The notes under the pieces are model-generated. The model saw only the letters and a program-made list of their open reading frames with translations, was not told where the DNA came from and ran no database searches. From Pipra filicauda (lineage: Eukaryota; Chordata; Aves; Passeriformes; Pipridae), in the NCBI RefSeq assembly GCF_003945595.2, contig NW_024104376.1, positions 1 to 64,000 of the forward strand: a DNA stretch of 64,000 bases, read 5' to 3'. Every line of letters begins with the position of its first letter. Position 1 is the stretch's first letter. Positions 23,750 to 38,300 of the stretch are shown piece by piece. The translations under genes and the position numbers were made by a program.

Positions 23750-24930
23750 ATGCATTTATCTGGACTTCTGCGAAGCCTTTGACATGGATGCCCACAACAT
23801 CCTTCTCTTTAAATTGGAGTGAGATGGATTCTCTGGGTGGACTATTAAATGAATAAAGAATTGGTTGGACTGTGACATCCAGATGTCAGTGGTTGATGGC
23901 TCGAGTCCTGATGGTCATCAATGACAAATGTTGTGTGTGTCCCTCAGGAGTCCGTTTTGGGACCAGTATTATTTCATAGCTTCATTAATCACATGACCAA
24001 AAGGATTGAGTGCACCCTCAGCAAATTTGCAGATGACACTGAGCTGAGTGGTACAGTTGACAGACCTGAAGGACAGGGTGCCATCCAGAGGGACCTGGAC
24101 AAGCTCAAGAAGTGGGCCCATTGGAATCTTATGAGGTTTAACAAGACCAGGTGCAAGATGCTGCACCTGGGTCAGGGCAACCCCTGGTATTAAAAACAGG
24201 CTGGGGATGAACAGACTGAGAGCAGCTCTGCTGAGAAGGACTTGGGGGTGCTGATGGATGAGAGGCTGGACATGAGCAGGCAAGGTGCACTCACAGCCCA
24301 GAAAGCCAATTATGCCCTGGGCTGCACCCAAAGCAGCGTGGGCAGCAGGGCAAGGGAGAGGATTCTGCCCCACTACTCCACTCCTGTGAGGCCACATCTG
24401 CAGTGCTGCATCCAGCTCTAGAGTCCCCAGCACAAGAGGGACATAGACCTGTTGGAGTGAGTCCAGAGGAGGGCCACCAAGATGATCAGAGGGATGGAGC
24501 ACCTTTCCTGTGAGGAAAGGTTGAAAAAATTGGGTTTGTTCAGCCTGAAAAAGAGAAGGTTATGGGTGACCTAATTGCGGCCTTCTAGTACCTGAAATGG
24601 GAGCCTACAAGACAGTTGGAGAAAGACTTTTTGCAAGGGCATGAAGTGACAGGATAAGGGGGAATGAATTTAAACTGAAGGAGAGTAGGTTTATATTAGA
24701 TATCAGGAAGAAATTCTGTGTGATATCAGGAAGAACCACTGTGAGGGTGGTGAGGCACCGGATCAGATTGCCAGAGAAGTTGTGGATGCCTCATCCCTGG
24801 AAGTATTCAAGGCCAGGTTGTATGGAGCTCTGAGCAATCTGGTCTAGTGAAAGGTGTCCCTGCCTATGGCATGGGGGTTGGAACAAAATCTTTAAGGTCA
24901 CTTCCAACCCAAGCCATTCTATGATTTTAC
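23750..24930 (+). mobile_element. CR1 LINE, 5'-truncated, about 1.2 kb
   Basis: It begins inside the reverse-transcriptase domain (TGGACTTCTGCGAAGCCTTT) and ends with CCAACCCAAGCCATTCTATG. The frame open at 23921-24193 has the catalytic FADDTE stretch and [11 protein letters not shown], where CR1 usually reads [11 protein letters not shown]. Several stops and frameshifts follow, so it is inactive. It sits head-on to the reverse CR1 tail at 23614-23706 with about 45 bp between. Confidence 0.95.
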
Positions 24931-27539
24931 AAAGGAGAGGTCTTGCTTATTTCTGCTTCCAACTCTATCTTTTATCAGGCTGGTCTGAGTTGTGAGGAAT
25001 TAATGGTACTTCTGCATACAAGCCTGCACAGCTTGTAGGAAACCTGAGAATAGGTGGAGAAGTTCTAGTCTCTGAAGTCTCCCAAAATCTATGAAAGACA
25101 AAGAAAAATAAATCTAGTACAAAGAGAACTGCGCAAAGGAAGCAAAACCATTCCTGTAGGTTGTAAACAGCCCCATGTAGTATAAGCTATACCTTGTGCA
25201 TTGCTGGTTTAACAAGAGATTCTAGAAACATATTAACTCCCTAACTCAGAAGGCAGTGACATGTGATGTCTAATGCTAAAATCACCCATGCCTTTGCAAC
25301 ACAGGGCACAGCTATGCAACAGGCTTTATCTCCCAAGAATTCAGGTGTTGTTGAGCAACTTAGTCATGCACTTCAGAGGGACTCCCCAAAAATGATAAGC
25401 AGTGAACATGAAGGCTCTGCCGTCCGTGCCTGGCTGCTCACATCTGTGCATCAGAATGCCCACAATGGATCACAGCTTCATGTCTTTGAGAATATTGACA
25501 GACCTTTTTTCTTCAGACACAGCAACCACTTTGCCTTCAGAAGTGAGCCTGTTCTTAATCATGGTTCACGTTTCCTCACAGCAGGAGATGTCAAGAGACA
25601 TCCCAGGGCCATTGCCATGAAATTTTCCTTTCCCACTTGACACTAAAAATTAAGGAATGATATCTGGAAGCTAAGGAGAATGCTAGACATTAAGCACCAT
25701 ACAGCGACGTACCCTGCAGGTCACTCTGAGCACCAGCTGCACACAGTCTTCCTCTGAGTGTATGAAGAGGTGGACATGTCATCAGCTGGTAATGCAGAGG
25801 ATCAGCTCCAAGTCTCCTACTACTTTACACAGCACTGCAAAGGCAAACAGACAGTAGCCAAATTTCCTCAACCTCACCCTCAACAGGAAAATCCTCCAAA
25901 CCATTTAGCTCGTTGTTAGTTTGACTCCAGGTTCACCTCTGAGCAACGACCAATGCAGGAAGATCCCAGAAGACTCTGTGACTCAGAACCACTCTTGTAA
26001 TCCAGTTTCTCTGACACTTGTTCCTCCAGAGAACCTGTTACCAGCAGTAAAATATCTGTGTTGCTACACGCCATCCAGAAAACTATTCAGGTACATGAAT
26101 GAAGGGGTGGGACCACATTTGTTTTCATTGCTCCCCTACTGTGCCATGAGAGTATTTGGGCAAACAGGTTCACTTACCGCAACATAACTCAACATGAATT
26201 GTTCTTTCTCTGGGAATTGATATTCCCCAAAATTAAGCAGCATTACACTTTTTAGGATCTATACTAATAAACTCATTAAGCTAAACATTTTTGGTTTAGA
26301 ATCATTCATGGGTAATGATAGAGTTAATGACTAATTCGAGGCCAAGTTTCTTGACTAAAAGTAATACCTTTTAGAAGTTCAAGGCCAGGGCTGCTGGCCT
26401 CACTCACAGCAGATCAGTTCCTACCAGTCATGCAGAAGTGTCATAGTAACATCCCTGTGAGTAGGCCCAATCATTTCTCTTCATCTCATCTTCTGACCCA
26501 AAAAGCCACCAAAACATGCTTGCCAAACTGGGAGCCATATTTTGAAACCCTCTAGCCATACTGAGACCACTGAATGACAAAATTTAGAGGTGTCCTTAAT
26601 GCTACAACCATCAGGAACTGGATATTTTCCTGTTCTTTAGGAGGAAACTCAGAGCTCATAGAAGGTGAAAGAGGAGCATTACTTTGCTGCAGGATCAAGT
26701 TCTGCCTCATATTAGACCAGGTACTCTCCTACACATTCAAAATTGGGGAATACATGTCTAAATTGAAACTCTAGGGGTTTTTCAGGTGACCATGAGTTAT
26801 GAGTAATCCTGAAGCATGCTCCACATACAGGAAGGAGTGACTGTCACAACCTCTGGCTGCATGGCTGAGGGAAGTGAGTGAGGACCTTGTGTCAGGTTTG
26901 TACAATGGAAAGGCTGGAACTGCCCTCATCCTCTCCTACCACACCAGCTTCATCCTTTCTTAAACAGAAAAAAATAAACAAAACCAATCCTTTTACACAC
27001 TATGTAGTAATGTAACACTGGGCAAGGCAAGGCCAGTTAAAACAAGCAGGCTCGAGGTTGCAGTTCCTTTGCTGACTACAGAAGAGGGGCACAGCAGATG
27101 TTAACCCAGCCAGGCATAAGTGTGATCAGGCGCTTGTGCAACCCATTCCTGCAGCACTAGGTCCCAGTTAATAAATTCTGCCAAGAAGCCTAACCCATAG
27201 GCCAGGCCAAATAAATAAAGCTATCCCATAGAGGAAAATTGGCAGGCAGGTGCATGCAGCCCTGCACCATGCCATGCAGACACTGGCTTGAGCCTTCACT
27301 AACTGAAATACTACAGCTGTGTTTTGCAGAAAAAAATATTCTTGTTATAATTAAGAATATGGGATATATCAAAGGTTTCATTGCTAGCCAATGGAAATTC
27401 ACCGTGGTAGGTAAAGTATCTTAGGTTTCTGCACTAGGTAGATGGAGCCAGGAACACAGGAAATGGTGTCTGACTATTCACTATTTATGGTCTGTTAGTG
27501 CTTGACACTAAACCATTTTACCCAATCCCAATATTATTT
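24931..27539. other. Intergenic, no recognised feature
   Basis: A 125-codon open frame at 25263-25640 (+) has no recognised domain and no visible splice partner, so I do not call it a gene. Nothing else stands out. Confidence 0.55.
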
Positions 27540-29300
27540 TTCACATGTTTTTCTTTTCATCATTGCCAGGCTGAACATTTCTTGTTTCAATTTATACCTG
27601 CTGTTTCTTGTTCTCCCACCAGTTACCACTGTGAAAAGCTTGGCTTTTTCTTCTTGAAAACTCTCTCATAGGTCCTGGCAGGCTGCTACCAGGTCCACCT
27701 GAAGCCACTTCTTCTTCAGGCTGAATAAATCCAGTTCCTTTAGCTCTCTATCACATGGCTCTGACTCTAACCATCTTGGGAGGCCTCAGCAGAACTCGGC
27801 TCCAAGTTTTCAACGCCTTTTCTGGAGGGGCTCAAAAGGACACAGTGTCTAGATGCGGTCTAACAGGTGCTGAGCAGGAGCATAATCCCTTCTCACAAGC
27901 TCCTGGCTGTGCTCCCTCTAGCACAGTCCAGATGCTGTTACCATCTCTGCTGCCAGGGCACTTTGATGCATGAGGAGCGTGCTCTCTGCCAGGACTCTCC
28001 AGAGCCTTTGCAGTAAAGCCAGTCAGCCCCAGTATGTATTGATGCAAGGGCTCAGCATTCCCAGGTGACAGAAACTTTCATTTGTCCTTGCTGAATTTCA
28101 TAAGGTTCCTCTTGGCCCATTCCTCCAGCCTGCCTAGGTTCCTCTGTACGGTAGCACTGCCCACAGCATATTCACTGTTCCCTCCAATTTGGTGCCATCT
28201 GCAAATCTGAGGAAAGTGGACTTCATCACCTCCTCAAGGCAACTGGTGAAGATGTTAAACAGGATCTTTCTAGCATCTAGATCTCTGTGGTACTCTACTA
28301 GAAAACCAGGTAAATGTTCTCAGGGTAGAGAACAACTCATTTAACCATCCTCTTTTGAACCAAATCATCCACAGACCACAAAATTCTAACTCAGATGTAA
28401 GAATATTGTTGGAGACAATGTCAAAAGCCTTGCTAAATTTGAGGTAATGACATCCACTTCTCTCCCCTCATCCATAGATCCAGTCATAGAATCATAAATA
28501 CAATCAGGTGGTCAGGCATGATTTACCCTTGGTAGATCTATGGTGATTGTTTCCAATCACCTTCTTCATATGCCCAGAAATGTGCTTCAAGAGGACCCAT
28601 TCCTAAAGTTCCAAGGGGACCGAGGTGATGTTGATCATTTTACAGTTCCCCAGATTGTCTTTGGCCTTTTTGAAGAAGGGTGCAACATTTATCTATTTGC
28701 AGTTATTAAGAACCTTCTATTACCTCCATTACTCTTCTGATTTGATAGAGTGACTCTGCAGAGACATCTAATCAGTTTTTTTGGCACCTTGGACCACTCC
28801 ATGGTCCATGTGCTCCCATGGAGTTTTCTCGTCAAACTCTCTCAAGTAATCCCTGGCTAAACACTTTAAGTTCTCTTCGGACCCTTTCCCTAAGCACAGA
28901 GGAATGGGATATTTTGGTGGTAAAGATGGCAAATAAACTTCAGAACATCTCCATTCTATCCGTGTCTGCCGTCACTGCGTCCCCTCCTCCATTCAGCAAT
29001 AGTTCCACGTATTCTTGCTCAGGCTTTTTATACTAATACAGCAGTGGAAACTCTTCTTGCTCTGCTTCCCATGTAAGTCTCAACTGCATTTAGGCTACCC
29101 CTACAAACTCAGGCAATGTTTCTAAATTATTCCATTGTAGCCTGTCCTTGCTTCCATCCCCTCTACACTCCCTTTTTGTATTGGATCTCCACCAAGCTCC
29201 ATGTTTAGCCACTCCAATCTCCTGACACATTTGCTTGTGGATATACAGTGAATACAAGACATCTCCTTAAGATCTTGCTACATCATAGGAGGAATACTTC
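27540..29300 (-). mobile_element. Old CR1 LINE, about 1.76 kb, reverse strand
   Basis: Read on the minus strand this is a long, decayed CR1. The left part matches the 3'-terminal RT region (a form of 'gctgaataaatccagttcct' and 'accatcttgggaggcctcag'). The middle matches the RT core in reverse (TTTGGTGCCATCTGCAAATC, then GAAGATGTTAAACAGGATCT). The right part matches the region between endonuclease and RT (CCTTGGTAGATCTATGGTGA, AGGGTGCAACATTTATCTAT). The order and spacing are right for one element. There are many stops and indels, and its tail is missing or too decayed to see. It is clearly older than the copies at 24 kb and 62 kb. Edges are approximate. Confidence 0.88.
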
Positions 29301-32300
29301 AGCACACTTCCTGCTCTTTCTCAGTCAGCCAGGAATTTATGATCTTCTATATTCTGACGACTGTCACTTGACTCAGTGCAAGCATTATCATCCTGTTCTC
29401 CCAGGCTCATAACACACATATGGCAAGGATACCTATGGTAAATATAATGTTTTAAAAACTAATTATAATAAAAATTATCACAGAATCAATATACCCCATT
29501 AAGAATACATTTTCCTCAAGCATTTTAAACAATCTCACACGGGCAGTTCCAATTCTTTCTTTCTTTCTGCTTCTTTCACTGCCTTTAATCACTTTTCTAA
29601 AAAAACAATTTAGCACCTAGAGCAATGAAATGACACATTCTTGACCATAGCCACAAGAATATGTAGGCATCTCTATTTAGTTCCACATACAGTCTTAAAT
29701 AGTATATTGCAGTTGTAGTTCAGCTGACTGAAATGGTTAATGAGATGTAATTTGACACCAAATATGATAATAAAAATAGTAAATGTCTCACAGAGAGAGG
29801 GATTACCATAGTTATTTGGAAAGCATTGCTCTAGATTGTCTTGATTTAATAAGGTTGCACAGGTACAGAAGCTGCAAATTGATATTTCTTTTTTCCCTCT
29901 CTTTTTTGTCATTTATTGAAGTCACATGTAACCTACTCACGTGGGGAAAAAAGAATGAGCAAGATCAAAGCAGTAGCTTCATCTGGGTTTCTTTTATGCT
30001 TGTGTGGTAAGGAAGAACAGCAAATTGTAAAAGAATTGTCTGCCTACCTGCTGCATACAGCGCGCCCGACTGCAGACTCGGGGCCCCACCCCCTCCTGGC
30101 CTGGAAAGGTTTCTCCACGCGGATCTTTCAACATAGGGAGGAAAAGTTTCACTTGATTGTCGTTATGTGGGTGGGACCAGTAACTCTCGTCACTCTGTTT
30201 TGCCGGCAGCAGCAACAGCCTACCGAAGTACAGTGGCTAACCACACAAAACTCCATGCCTGGGAAGTGTGGGTGGACACGTGCATTTCTGAGTTCTGAAT
30301 CCCTAAGGCCCTTAGTGGTATACCTCAGCACCCTCAGTGCTATACCCGTGCTTAAATCCCATGGAGGGATTGCACTTGCCTAATCAAGTGCAGATCTGCA
30401 GGTGCTGAGCTGTAAAGGGACTGTAGCTTCTCACTGGGTGTGATGCAGTGCATCACAGGTGCATCTGCAGAGCCATTACCTTCACAGACAGTGCAAATCC
30501 ATTATATATCTTCTCTTTTGTCACATTTGTCTTTTCTCATGTGCTTTACAAAATAGACGTAACTTTATAAAAGTAGCCAGATGCCAATCATTACTTGGAT
30601 TTTATTGATGCAGACATAGTTCAATCTTTAAGAGTATAACAAATAAAAGTAATGTCTTTTTGGAAACAGATTTCAGTCATGAATACCCTGTTCATTTTCT
30701 TCCCTTACTAGATGTTTCAAGCTTTTGCTATGTTACTAACCCCTCAGCAGTGAATTGTCTAGCAAGAGATGCTAATTTTCCTAACTTCATACAATAGAAG
30801 TCTTTATAACAGTTACCCCATGACAGTCCCTGAGCACGTCAAGCACTCTACTCTCTGGAAGATGAAAGTAGTCACAATGATGATCATTCAGTAAAAGGCT
30901 AAGTAAAATAGTGCAGAAAAATGTGAATACAGAGTTGGCAGATGCTTAGCATGTGAACTGATCAATTTATTTCCCCCTGTGAGACAGTTTCTAGGTCTTG
31001 AAAATGCTTTAAAGTTTGTCAGAGGAAATCTAAAGGGTTGTCAGTATGTCCAACAAGAAATTTCATTTTAACAGCTCAGGAATACCAGAGCTTTCTGCAA
31101 GCTCACATATGCAAGAGAGAGCTTTCTCAGGACCTGAAGAGGCAGAAATACATTTTTTGCAAAACCAAGGACAAAGCAGAACACAAATGATTCATATGAT
31201 CTATTTCCAGATACGTACTTTAGTACTAAACAAATTGTTCCTCAAATGCAGCCATTTCTTTCCTGTTTGTAGTGGGGGGTCTAGCCAGGTAACTAGAGAT
31301 ACACAGAGGCACTTGGTCAGCTGAATCCCAGTGTGCTTGCTTTCACTGTGCACCAGAAACTCAAAAAGGCTTCAAGCAAGTTAAGTATTTCTTTTTGAGT
31401 ATAGCTAGATGTAGAAATGTATGAACAAAACATTAGTCCTGTACAACAAATTACATCTTCAAAGTACCCTATAAACCCTAACTACACAGCAGTTAGACTA
31501 TGCTACTAGTAAAATAAGGCACAGAATACTGACTGACCTATTTATTCTTTTGCTATTATGTAAAATTAATGAGCTGTGTTTTTTGACCACTGATTCATCC
31601 TTCTTCCAAATACCTGTGGATTAAAATTTAAGCTACTTAAATAGCTCCACAAAACTACTGGTAGGCAGAAAATGGCAAGGCCACTCAAGTGTTTGAAATG
31701 CACTGCTGTAAACGCTACAAAGGATATGTGAACATAAGGTCCCATTCCAAATCAGATTCCAGGGTAGAAGAATAATTTTGTTTAAAGGTGCAAGAAAGCT
31801 GCTGTTTAAAGTTTGTTTGGTTTTATTTATTAATTACTGTCTTGTAAATAAATTACAAAATTTTCCTGGTAGCCAGTCCACTGTCCCTTTCTCTCCCCTC
31901 ATCCATCACCTCTGAGAACAAGTCCACTGTGAGGAGTTGTAGTGAATGAAAACACCCACTACATAAGAAAAGCATGTGCAAGAAGTGGAAAGATGTAAGG
32001 AAACAAAGCACAAAGACATTAATGAATACAAGAAACCATCAGGAACTGCAAATGAAATAAAATATTCATTTTCTGTTTGAGTAAATTCTGTGGTTGTCTC
32101 ATTTAAAATCATGGAGGGAAATTGAGACAGTTGGTCTTTAACTTATTTTTCATAGTCTAAACCACATCTTAGCAGACTGTGTCTCAGTATCAGCACAACA
32201 TGAACCACCTCATCTTCCTTAATGATTTGTAAACTAAACCTGCTAGTAGAACTACAGTTTGTTTTCTATCCAGAAATTGCATACATACTGTGTGTAACAC

Positions 32301-35300
32301 TTATTTCTTCATGAAGGACGCCAGGCCAACAGGAATGCAGTTTAACTGGTTTAGGATTTATGAAAGAAAGGAAAGAAAAAAAAATCAAACCTGTTTGCTT
32401 CCCTGTGAATCAGAACCTACTTGATCAAATGTTTAAACTTACCAAAACATTGTGAAAGAATCTGGGCCTGGGTTCAGTAGGAACTAAGTAGCTGAGACAG
32501 GCCTAAGAAACATATTCATAGTAATTCCATGAAATAAAGATATTGTTCTCATGTGTTCTATTAACTTCTCATGTGGCTTCAGCACTTGGTGAATCAGAAG
32601 CAGCTACTATTTGGAACTTGCCATCAGTATCAGGGCTGTTTTTCAGAGGATGTAAGCACATCAGTGGGAAGTATTTCTCAATCTGATGTCAGAAGATCAA
32701 CCATTAGAAACAGGGTTCCTGTTCTGTAAGTGGCATCCAGCTCCTGAAAACACCTGGGTGTCCTAGGGAGTAATCATTGCAGAGGACAGACAAACTCATA
32801 ATAAGCTCATAACTCTAAAGTTCAAGGTTACAGAACACGTATTTCTGCTTAATCTAAGTAAGGAAAATGAGAAAAATGCTAATATATTGTGACCCATTCA
32901 TCTCAGTTGAGACTCTTGGAGTCCTCTGGGATGTAAAACACCGTAAACGTCACTCAAGAAAATACACTCCAGATAGCATTTTCCCTAAAATCACCTATAC
33001 ATAAGAATGTTAAAATACCTCTTTACGAACAATTTGAATTTCATAATGAAATCAATATTCTTCCACTACAAACAAATAACTGTGATAATTTAATTTTTCC
33101 CTTTGCTTATGGGCATGGCAGTAGAGTGTCTAAAGATTCAGAAGCATGGCTCAGACCACCAGAAGGCTTCTAGAAGCTGCATCAGCATTTCTTGTCTAAA
33201 AGAAAAATTCTAATAATGGCTTTCCATCTATGATCTTAAAAGAGAAAAAACATCCAATGTACTGTACATTCTATGAAGAAGATAGAACACGGTGGTGTAT
33301 CTGATTCACAAGTTTTGTGTTCATTTTTAAACTGTCCTTTTGTACTGAAATTAATTAATTTCAGCATAAACCTAATCAACCAAAGAGAAACAAGGAACAG
33401 TTTTGCCTTGGTCTGAACCACTCTGTACCCTCATTTTCATTGGGTTTGATGCAAAGGAGGTAGAGGGAAACCACGGCTGGGGGAATGGGATCCCTTAATT
33501 AGGCAGCAGCTCAGTTACACTGGCTTATGTGCAGTTTGAACTACCACGAGGAAGTTTGTGAACACCAGAGGCACTGGATGCTTGGAGGCTGGAGGCTTGG
33601 AGACAGTTTTGAAATGATGCTTAGTCAGTAAAAGGATTACAGGTCTGTCAGTAATTTGGTAGCAGAAGAGCTCCATCTCAGCCTTATAACTCCAGTAGTT
33701 ACTGTAAGTAAAAACATGTGTCAGTAGAATAAGACGCTGCTGTTTTAAGCAAACTGAAACTAACTACAAATATATATTATATATCCTTTAAAGATGCCCA
33801 TACTTACATACAAATAGCTCTTTACCATCCTATTAACAGTCATCAGATAGGTCCTAATTATTTTAACACTGATAAATCCTTCTTATTTACAACTAAATAA
33901 ATTCAGAGTGCTTTGAAATCTATGGATTCACTGCTTTTGCAGCAGCATTTTTATGCTATATTAAACCATTACAGTGCTTTTTTATACAACCCTATTTTAA
34001 TGTCTCCCTGCTTCTCCTTCCTGAATTCATTCATCACAAAATAAAGTCACCATTGTCTTTTGCTTAATTATCCTTTGCCATCTATTGGATTTTTAGCCAG
34101 GAATTTGCTCAATAAAACAAACAGTCCCCAAAAGGTAAACAAACTCCAACTGAGGAAAAAGGTGACTTTCTGTCAGTACTGATAGTTCATCAAAACAATA
34201 GATACATACTCATGAGCAACAACAGATAAGATCAGAGGTCAACACATTATGAGTAAAGATTAGTAGATCAAGCCTTGAGTGATGACAGAGTGAGAAGAGA
34301 CCCACGCTACCAGCAGTACCAATGGCATGGTGCTGTGCTGCGTCCTGCACTGGCAGCATTTAGCAAATCCTCCTGCCTGTGCTGCTGAACGTGAGTTCCT
34401 CTGCGACTGGCTGGACTGGTCCTCTTTTACATCATGAAGCTGGAGGGGGACAGGGAAAAAAACAAAGCATTAAGTATTGCTGCTGTGCAGTCCGTCTGCT
34501 GGTTTCCCTGGGCAATTCTATCATAAACAATCAGTGTCATTTACTAATCTCATCTGCAAGAATGTTATGCTCCCAGTTTGTACCTCTGAGACTTCCACAT
34601 TCCCTTCTGGGGATGATCCATGCAAAACGTTTTTCCTGCTGGGTCACCTATGACAAGAGCAGCACATTGACTTCTGGAGACATTTTCCCACTAGGTAACT
34701 TTGCTCTGCTCTGCCATGTCCCTCTCTACACACCCCGCCTCCTGCACCATGCCAGTTCAGGATCCTCCTCTCTACTACAATGAGATTTTGCATTTTTACC
34801 TTTGCTGCACCCTTACACATCTAAAAGGAGTTCCTCAAAGTAAACTAAAGGAGAATCCGCCCTTTGACTGTACCTTAAACTACACTGCTAGAGAACAGCA
34901 GTGCCATCAAGTCAAACAAATTAGGTGCTGGCAACGTTAGGAACATGGAAATGATGTTATAGGAACAGTCAGAGACCTCAGTCCGTTCTCTGTAACACCA
35001 GCTTACTCCACCAAGGAGGGCCCCTGGCTCAATGCCAGACCCCCAGCTGTGTGGTGCCTGTGTGAAGGGACCCTCAAATGCCCTTAACCAGCCAGCTAAG
35101 GATTCCCAGCTTTAAAGGGCATTCTTAGACTGTAGAGAGCCAAAGTAGCCAGGTCAATGCCTTTCATCCCAAAGCTGTGGGCACAGAAGACACTTCTGTG
35201 GGAAGAGGTCATATCCAGAGTACCACCGCAGGCTTATGAACCAGCCAGAAATTACTGCTTGGAGCAGCTGTGAGACTGCTTTAAGCTACTGTAGGGACTG

Positions 35301-38300
35301 GTTTGGTAACCAGCCATCCCTGGGACTGGTGGGCCAAACAGGTGGCACATTTATCTTAACCTGCCCTCTGCAGCACCCATCCCAAGCTCAGTTTAACTGG
35401 ATGAAGTGAGAGATTTCAACAATTATTTTTCCCTTAGTGTAATGATTCGAAAAGGGGCACCATGCATTCACAAGCCTGGCCCTGCCTGCTAGAAATAAAA
35501 ACTGTTGCACTGCCTCCCAAGAAACCTCAATAGTGTAGTGGTATTTGCACACTAATTCATAATATGCATAGGTCCAACCATGACTCTCAAGTTCTGTTAC
35601 CACTGAGTAAATACACTACACAAATGATGCAAAAGGGTTTCCTTATCACTCATCTTATGCAAACCAGTTTTATGCCTATTTAATTTCACTGGCTAAAGGG
35701 GAATGACTCCAGAGTTTGTACCAGTATGAGATCAGAATCCTGCATGCAATTTCACGGAGCATGTTAAATTAATTAATCCATTAAAAAAACAGTCTGCATT
35801 TTATACGATCAGCCTCAGGTTTTCTATTTTTGATATGTAACTAATTATGGGATTAAGAGAGTCTGTGTTCTTTCTTAAGAAAGAGCAGCTTTGAAAATCT
35901 AAAAGAAACACAGATGACTTTTGGGGGCAACTTCCTCCAGAAAAAGAAAGTTTCTGGAATAAAGAAGCAGATCTTAATACTATCTAATCCTAATACTTTC
36001 TTAGCTCTGCTCTGGCTTGAGGAAATCTGTTTGTGTGTAAACATAGCCATAGGAGAATAGAGCTACTCTCATTTATTGGTTTTTTTTTTTATTTTTCATC
36101 CCTTTGGCCATTTTGGCAGACCACCCTTGTGCACACTGCAACATGGGACGTGAGATTACATCTCTTCCTGAAGTGCTTTTGATAACATACTCCGGTAAGG
36201 TGTTAAGGACCATGAATTCTTACACTGACATTACTTTCACCTATTACTCTAGTATCCTTACTAATATTCAGCTTTTCGATAAGTGTCATGCCACACATTA
36301 CAAAAGGTAGCCTGAATTTTGCTGCATAGGACTGCTGTATAAGTAATTTTCATATCCTTACTGCATTTTTCTAATGGTTGATCACTTGAGGGAGAATTAC
36401 AGTATTCCAAAACAGATATTTTAATTTCTATATATAAGATATCTACATATTACATCACTGTACATGGAACTCAAATCATCAATTATTTTGCATAATCTAA
36501 AATTGTTAGCAACTGGTTTTGTAGTTCTATGACAATGCCAACTTTGTGTTAGGCTGCTAGAAGCATAACAACATGAAGGGGAAAGAGTTTGGATTTTATG
36601 TTATAGCCATTTAGGAGCAGTTTTTAGTCCTTGTGGTTATATAGACAGACCTTCCGTGGCACAGTGAATCAATATACTTCTGTCTACTTGTTGACTCTGG
36701 TGGACTTGAAGCAGCGTCATTAGTTTACCTTGTAACATGCCAAGATGCAATTAGTTACATAAAAATGCTATTAAAAAGCAGTCCAACACAAACATGTGCT
36801 TTTGCCATGGAAATTTAAAAATGCAATCCTGACACTAATCCCTTAAAGAATCCAGATCTTTAAAGATTCAAACAGGTCACGAATCAGTATAAAAGCAATC
36901 CCTTATGGTGCTGTAGTGCATCCTGCCTGAACACAGTAAAAATATTTTAAACAGTCAATTTCATTTAAATTATTATGATTCAGGGAAAAGCCCTGCCAAA
37001 AATCTACTCAGCATACCTATACCTCCCAGTGAAATTTAGACTTTATTGTAAAAACCTACTAAAATTCTAGAAAAGAAGTGTTAAAAAGAATGTGCAGACT
37101 AAAAGGAATGGTATTTATAAGCAAGAATCATTAGTAAAATCCAGTGCTGCTGGAGTTCACACAGATTAATTGCACAGCTGGATAATAACACTGGAGATGT
37201 TTATGACCAAGTGTTATTTGTACTTCCTTTGTATAAGATAAGGACAACCACAGTTCTCCTTCTGAATCATAAACTGATCAACCCAGCTTTCCGCCCACTG
37301 AGATTTCTCCCTCTGCAGGGCAGTCTCAACAGATTTAGGGCCAGACTGTGAAACTACTTGGACATATGGTCTTCAGAATGCAACCCCAAGAACAAACCAC
37401 CTACACCTAATCACTTAGGCACAAGTCTGAACCCCATTCCTTTCCAAAACACGCACAAATCAGGTCCTGTAGGCATACACCTCCAGAGCCCAAGTCCTTT
37501 CCTGAAGATAAATGGATGGGACACAAGGTTCACTTTTAAAATAGGTCTAGAGGAAATATTATCTTATTCAGTAACTGATGGGGTAAAGCACTTAGAAAAG
37601 AGGGAAGACTGGGCTCAGCGCCTTCCTCAGCCTAATGGGGATTCAGTCCCACATCTCCTACTTAAGTGCAAGAGGCATCCAGCTACAACAGGCATGCGGA
37701 TGAAGAGTGTAAAATAAAGAATGCAAACTGTTGTTTCTTTCTCCTTTAGAAGCCACAATTTCAAAGCCAAGCAGCTTTTACTGCATTTTAAAAGCATCAC
37801 AAACCTATTTATGTACTAGGTATAGTAGAAACATGGATGAGTCGTGTTTACTGGAGTCAACTGCTCTCCACCTGGAGCTTGGATTGGGGTGGGGAAGACA
37901 GGCATTCAGGCTGTGGCATTTCTTGTCATGACAAAGGCACATCCCAGAAACATCATGCATCTAAACATAAAGGAATATAGTCCTAACACCCGAGCTAGCT
38001 CAACTTCTAGAGCTGCTGCTACACTTGCATGAAACCTTCTTAAAATGTAATCTGTAAAATCGCAGCTATATGTGTTGTGGATAAACACCCAGAAACACTG
38101 CACAGTTTAACACTGGGGTGAAACAGTGCTCAGTCATCCCATAGTCAGGACACTTAATCCTAAACCAGTCTGGGAGAAATAACAAAACTGCTGCTTAGTG
38201 CCACATCCTTCATCTAGGGAAGATGTTTATACAAAGAAACATAAGAAAAAATGCATTATAAGTGGTCTGGGGAACGTGTGCCTTTCTAGACCCTTCCCCA

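Noticed and set aside
23969..24502. 177-codon minus-strand frame
   Set aside because: It is antisense to a forward CR1 element. Antisense CR1 often has long open frames without being a gene.
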